Source: Phlegmacium glaucopus (taxonomy: Eukaryota; Basidiomycota; Agaricomycetes; Agaricales; Cortinariaceae). From it: a DNA stretch of 34,090 nt. Below, piece after piece: positions 30,166 to 34,090 of the stretch (its first letter is position 1; every line of letters begins with the position of its first letter). The position numbers and the translations under genes are program-made. Under the pieces are notes generated by a model. The model was not told where the DNA came from. It saw only the letters and a list, made by a program, of their open reading frames with translations, and did not search any database. The stretch is from the NCBI GenBank assembly GCA_015039465.1, contig MU130362.1, positions 518,215 through 552,304 of the forward strand, written 5' to 3'.

Positions 30166-30192
30166 GGCTTAGTGTAAAGACCTCCACGAGAA

Positions 30193-30400
30193 TGTCTCGA
30201 CCGGGACAGTATGAACCAGCAGTCTGAACCGGCACATTGTCTACCCAGCAGATGATGTCTCATCCGGCACATTATAGCTGACCTGGCACATTATGTCTGA
30301 ACCGGCACATATCTGACCCGGCACATTATATCTCAACCGGCACATGATGTCTCAACCGGCACATTATCTCAGCCAGCACTGCGGGCCTACATGCATTCGG
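30193..30400. repeat. ACCGGCACAT minisatellite of the KDZ element
   Basis: Seven to nine units of about 20 bp with the core ACCGGCACATTATGTCT, varying in the spacer. They continue the CCGGCA pattern of 28483-28986 across the MITE insertion, so both belonged to one array before MITE 2 came in. Confidence 0.75.
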
Positions 30401-30504
30401 AATTGTCTATGAAATACGGAATATGTGGATTACTCTTCCTGGCTGAGTCCAGATATTCTATCCGCAATGTAACTAACTAGTTATGGTGTATGTACAAGTC
30501 AAGA

Positions 30505-32205
30505 TCAATCTCCTTCCTCATCAGATGAATCCTCAAACAAATGATCTTGCAGGTAGGCAAAGTGTTCAGGACCATATGTGCGAAGTGGGGTTGAAACCTG
30601 TGTGTCAGCTGGAGTGAGGTTATCAGATAGTGGACAATAGGCATCCGTATCAAGGGGGACAGATGAGGAGGGGTCAAGTGTAATCTGTGAAGGGGAAACA
30701 ATGAGTTGAGATCCATATGTATATTCGCTACATTCTGTTCCATTATCCCTTATGCTTGAATGGTCACTCCCACCGCACATGTCTTCCAGAAGGATGTCCG
30801 GTGCCAGTGCCAGTGCCAGTGAAGTCATGTCATTGCCGGACACTTCATTTTCATCCCAGTCATCGGCGAGCAGCAGGGCAATTGGTGTTAGAGGCTGAAA
30901 AATCTCATGGCCGCCAGGCTCGTCATTGTCACTCCAATTATCAGCCAGAAGCAAGGCAGGTGCCGGTGCCGCCTCGGCATCAGAGGACTGGACATCACTC
31001 CAGACGTCGGCGAGGCCAAGTGCACGTGTCTCGAGAGGTTCCTCCAGGTCAGAGGTATCACTATCAGTCCAGACGTCTGCTAGAGCAAGTGCCGGTGCCG
31101 GTGCTGGTGGCTCCGGGTCAAGGTCCGGCATGACCAACGAAGTGTTAGAGAGATCCTCAGGAAGCGGGTCCTGAGGGATGATAGGAATGAGGTGGGAAGG
31201 TGACATTAGGGACGGCGTTGAACAGCCAGGGGGGTTGTATGAAACCCTGTCATGTTGCAACAGGTATGGAGGGATGCCGAGGTCAGTGATCGGTGGTGCA
31301 ACACCAGCTTCTGTGGCTACATCCTCATTGCGGCCGTGGGAGGTAGGAGGGCTTGGTAGATCTTCAGTGTAGTCACCTGGCATTTTACCCTCCACCAATG
31401 AAAAATCATACCCAGAATGGGGCCGAGCACCTGGACGGGTGCCGGTTCGGTGTAGAGCCAGTACCTCGGCCTTTGTAAGTGTTTCTCCCCAGGTCCATTT
31501 GTAGGACGATGCCGGCAGGCTCTGCAGCTGGGTGAGTTCTGATGATGCCGTTCGAGCAACATTCCCAATGTGTTGCGCAGTTGTTGCTGAGGCCGGAGCT
31601 GAGCACCCGGCAGTCTCCTTCAGCACAGCAGCCTCGTGAAGGAGGTGGAACGTAGAGGCCCGGCATAGGCCTAGTTTCCACTGGGTCTCTGATGATGTGG
31701 CCATGACTGAGGAAAGGTTTCGGAAAGTAATGACATCTTGGAGGACATCACTAAGGACTTCACGGTACTGAGTACATCTTGGGCAGGCGTAGTTGTCACC
31801 GGCACCGGCACTGGCACTCGATCAAGATCCGGCATCGACGTGAACACCGGCATCATCACCCACATTGGCTGTTTCAACCAGACTAGAGTGTCGCTCACGA
31901 TAGTGATCGAGAGATTCTTGGACAGTTGATTTATTGAGGATCTTCACTGTACCAAGGTCCCTCGGCTTCCGGCCAGACCACCATTGATGCTCGTACTCAC
32001 TCACTACTTGGCTTTTGTTGTCTTCCTCGTGGGCACCCATGTCCAACGTAGCCAGGAAGCCGGGATCCATAATGAGAGGCAGTGCATCTTCATGCAGGAG
32101 CCCCATACTTTCGGCCAGGGATCGCATGATGATAGGGATTTCAATGGCCTTACCCAGTGCGGTGGAAATGCCAACGTATGATAATACAAACAGCTTCAAC
32201 ATCAT
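30505..32205 (-). pseudogene. KDZ-element accessory gene with internal TGA and acidic repeats
   Basis: The minus-strand frame is open from about 32205 to 30505 except for one TGA at 31824-31822, after which the same frame continues (SSASAGAGDNYACPRC). I therefore read it as one gene of about 566 codons with a nonsense change, possibly CGA to TGA. Features are EHQWWSGRKPRDLGTVKIL near the start, a C-P-R-C pair after the stop, and in the C-terminal half four imperfect repeats of the type ALALADVWSD with acidic spacers. The last residues are very acidic (EDSSDEEGD). The gene start is unclear; a further open stretch lies at 32465-32205. I do not recognise the family. Position just downstream of the transposase suggests an element-encoded partner. 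Confidence 0.5.
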
Positions 32206-32465
32206 TAATAAACCAATTCAAGGAATACCAGAGGACATACAAGTTCCCGATGAAGAAGCTTTTGAATCCAGGATTGCCGATCAATCGCGGCTTTGCTCAT
32301 CTCATTCACGATTGTCCAGAAACGGGACTCTGCATAGTATATCAACTCTTGAATGTAGAGTAAAGTGCTGTCCTGTGATGGTTGCTGGACGGATAATGGA
32401 TTGAATCGGCGGATTGACATTGTAGATGGTAAGGAGAGAAGTGAGTTATCATCCATATATGGCAA
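32205..32465 (-). CDS. Possible 5' exon of the KDZ accessory gene
   Basis: An 86-codon open frame starts 7 nt after the stop of the KDZ transposase on the same strand, with MDDNSLLSLPSTMSIRRF near the beginning and YYAESRFWTIVNEM later. It could be the first exon of the gene at 32205-30505, joined by a short intron in the overlap region, but no convincing donor and acceptor pair was found. No known domain recognised. Confidence 0.3.
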   Translation of the reverse strand: MPYMDDNSLLSLPSTMSIRRFNPLSVQQPSQDSTLLYIQELIYYAESRFWTIVNEMSKAAIDRQSWIQKLLHRELVCPLVFLELVY

Positions 32466-32471
32466 ATTCTT

Positions 32472-34090
32472 TTACAAAGGTGATTTGTAAGCCACATTGT
32501 ATCTAGCAAAAGTACAATCTGCTTTTCTCATAATCTCCTCCCACACCGTGTGTTGCCGCTTGGCATAAGCAATGGAACCAGCAGTGTGAAATTGTCCAGC
32601 AGAGGTCCTGGTGGGTATGCCGGTTCCTGATGGGGTGGCCCATGCACGACTTTTGTGAAGGAAATACCGGACTGTCCACTGCATTTCATAGCTAGTCAGG
32701 GTTACCTGTTCCTCCCACCTCATACGTTGGGCCCGAGCACGGAGCCAATGGACTCAGTGAACTGTGAAATGTGAGAGTTGGAAAATTTGAATGACAACAA
32801 ACTGACATTCAAAGACGTTGGCCTCCGGAGTACTATCATTCACGGCACCAGAACCGGCCCCCGGCATCAGGGCCGGCAGCTAAACCCCAATGATGACCCC
32901 TGGCTGTTTGCCATAGCCAGGAGAGTGTGAGTCATGTGGAGCCAGGTTCGTTAGGGTTCATGATCGCAGTGCTGGCCTTTACATCGGCCGGTGTCAAGAC
33001 CTTTAATCTCGAGAGTGTTGCCGGATTGGCGCCAAGTATGACTAGACGTGCTCGGCATTGGCTGTACAACCGGCAGTGTACCGATATTTTCAGATTCAAT
33101 TTTTTGACGGTAGCCCTTGAATGTGTGTTAACAGCTTTACATGGTGAGACACGGATAACATGAGAAAACTGGAAACTTTTCTCAGCAATGAGTTCCCAGA
33201 TTCGATTCAAGTGGTGATCGGCATGTACCACACAATGGGATATCTCCAGATCACGATACATTGGTGCAACATTTCCATTTGATGGAAGTGGGATCACTTG
33301 AACTTCTATTGGTGAAGCGTCAATTGATGGTGGGGTGGTATCGGCGGTTGCTTGTGTTTCTGCTGGGTCCGGCAGATTGTTTGGGCCGGTTGGGACCGGC
33401 TCATTCACAATCTCATCCCATAATTCCAGACTCACATTGAGGACTGCATTCGCCCCATTAATTTCAGTGACCCCAGCCGCATGCATTGCAGTCTTCAGTT
33501 CAGATAGGAGGGCTGTAAGCTGTTCACGTTCAGGCTCAATCAGCTGCTGGTCACCACAACCGGCATTTTGATTGAGTTGTCGGACCTTTGCTTGAATTTC
33601 CAGCCTACAACTTTGTGTTATTTTGTTTTGAATACACTGAACCAACGGACTCACTGTTTTTCTTCCACTGCCAATGACAGTTCCATCCAAGAGGCAAGTG
33701 CCGAGCGCGGCATGCCCAGGGCCAATGGCTGGAGTGCCGGAGTGTCATCTAACTTCGCAGCATACACGTCCATCACTTTGACGTCATGTTTTCACATTGA
33801 TTTGGCACGCTCAATGTCCTGGGTCCATTTCTCTACTGCTGTCATGCCGGCCTGGTCTGTGAGATTCTGGTAATAGTTTTTCGCATGATCTAGCATATCG
33901 ACGGCAGTCTGGTAGGATCGGCATAGAGTGGCAATAATGCCAAGAGTCTTTTGTGGTTTGAATCAGTCGCATGATCATCTAACATTTCAACCCGGTGGGC
34001 CAGCGTGGCAGTCCGTGCCGTTGGAGAAATTGCATTGAGGGATGACCACAGAGATTCCAAAATCTCACCAGCCACTATGGCTGCACCGGG
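32472..34090 (-). pseudogene. KDZ transposase, C-terminal part, broken
   Basis: Runs in from the window edge on the minus strand. Recognisable KDZ-family blocks in order: GEILESLWSSLNAISP (with a Glu expected in the catalytic core), LDDHATDSNHK, a long helical region, ISHCVVHADHHLNRI, FSHVIRVSPCKAV, YSQCRARLVILGA, LTPADVKASTAIMNPNEPGS, HWLRARAQRMRWEEQV and the closing AYKSPL. An intron lies at 33654-33605 (GTGAGT...TGTAG). Lesions: a one-base loss near 33955 after SNHK, TGA at 33794-33792, TGA at 32934-32932, a shift between about 32900 and 32800, and TGA at 32756-32754. At the three TGA sites relatives as I remember them carry Arg. KDZ (Kyakuja-Dileera-Zisupton) enzymes are DDE transposases expanded in mushrooms. 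The N-terminal half is outside the window. Confidence 0.78.

Larger units (their letters stand above)
28995..30184. mobile_element. hAT-like MITE 2 (AGTCCGAG words)
   Basis: The left end CAAGAC-TTTACACT-CACCCAC and right end GTGGCTT-AGTGTAAA-GACCTC are inverse to each other. They are flanked by CGCGAGAA (28987-28994) and CACGAGAA (30185-30192), an 8-bp target duplication with one mismatch. Both ends carry arrays of AGTCCGAG, TCCGATCGGA and their complements. The middle is unique and holds a second, nested MITE. No transposase. Confidence 0.8.
28433..34090. mobile_element. KDZ-type transposon, one end, truncated by window
   Basis: Right of TM copy 5 the base composition changes. CCGGCA or TGCCGG motifs are scattered through both the gene-free end (28483-28986, 30185-30400) and the two genes. 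The element carries a KDZ-family transposase and an accessory gene, both on the minus strand. The left boundary is taken as where TM homology ends (28433-28490); no TIR can be confirmed because the other end lies outside. Confidence 0.55.

Noticed and set aside
28995..30184. CRISPR-like array
   Set aside because: Repeats are short, variable and inverted around the centre, without unique spacers of equal length; the organism is a fungus.
30717..31174. Plus-strand frames rich in Val-Pro or Gly-Ala
   Set aside because: Antisense shadows of the acidic repeats in the accessory gene on the minus strand.

Overview
The window looks like a transposon-rich stretch of an Agaricomycete (mushroom-forming basidiomycete) genome. 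The reasons are short GT-AG introns of about 45-60 nt inside protein genes, protein families typical of mushrooms (KDZ transposase, a DUF6589-like family, a Ngaro-type tyrosine-recombinase retrotransposon), and deep nesting of mobile elements. There are no bacterial-style operons, and I saw no rRNA, tRNA or CRISPR array. All calls come from reading the sequence; no database search was run.

Layout. 1-3580: 3' part of a Ngaro-like retrotransposon (gag end, RT/RNase H, tyrosine recombinase). 3633-8600: host-type genes. Two copies of a small gene with a C-terminal membrane segment ('TM gene') lie here, with a decayed EF3-like ABC fragment and one complete mitochondrial PP2C phosphatase gene (5655-7518), convergent with a TM gene on the minus strand (8538-7945). 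This PP2C/TM pair is a repeated unit: broken copies occur at 16358-21884 and 22086-23573, with more fragments at 3633, 4216, 27417 and 27834. About 8820-16340: a possible 7.5-kb composite mobile element with imperfect inverted ends. It carries a broken RecQ-like helicase gene and, tail to tail 10 bp away, a broken DUF6589-like gene split by two solo LTRs, each with its own 5-bp target duplication. 16358-21884: a PP2C pseudogene interrupted by a 366-bp MITE and by a 3.3-kb hAT-like element, part of which has become a 3.3-kb palindrome. 23577-27098: a PIF/Harbinger transposon with TIRs, a 3-bp target duplication, a transposase gene with one in-frame stop, and a four-exon Myb/SANT-like accessory gene. 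28433-34090: one end of a KDZ-type transposon with dispersed CCGGCA motifs, an accessory gene and a broken KDZ transposase that runs off the window. A 1.19-kb hAT-like MITE sits in its end, with a second 354-bp MITE nested inside that.

The most unusual observation is a set of three non-autonomous elements (17774-21064, 28995-30184, 29335-29688). They share an end structure (six bases, then TTTACACT or TTTGCTGT, then a CCCAC-like block) and 8-bp target duplications, as in hAT elements. Each is filled with arrays of a different short near-palindromic word (GGATTCC, AGTCCGAG, AGATCTGATC). In the first case the uninterrupted host sequence can be rebuilt exactly at the insertion site. This suggests a MITE group whose ends are conserved while the subterminal word arrays change from element to element.

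Only the PP2C gene at 5655-7518 and the TM gene at 8538-7945 appear clearly intact among host-type genes. Most transposon genes carry frameshifts or TGA codons where an arginine CGA is expected, which fits CpG methylation and deamination.
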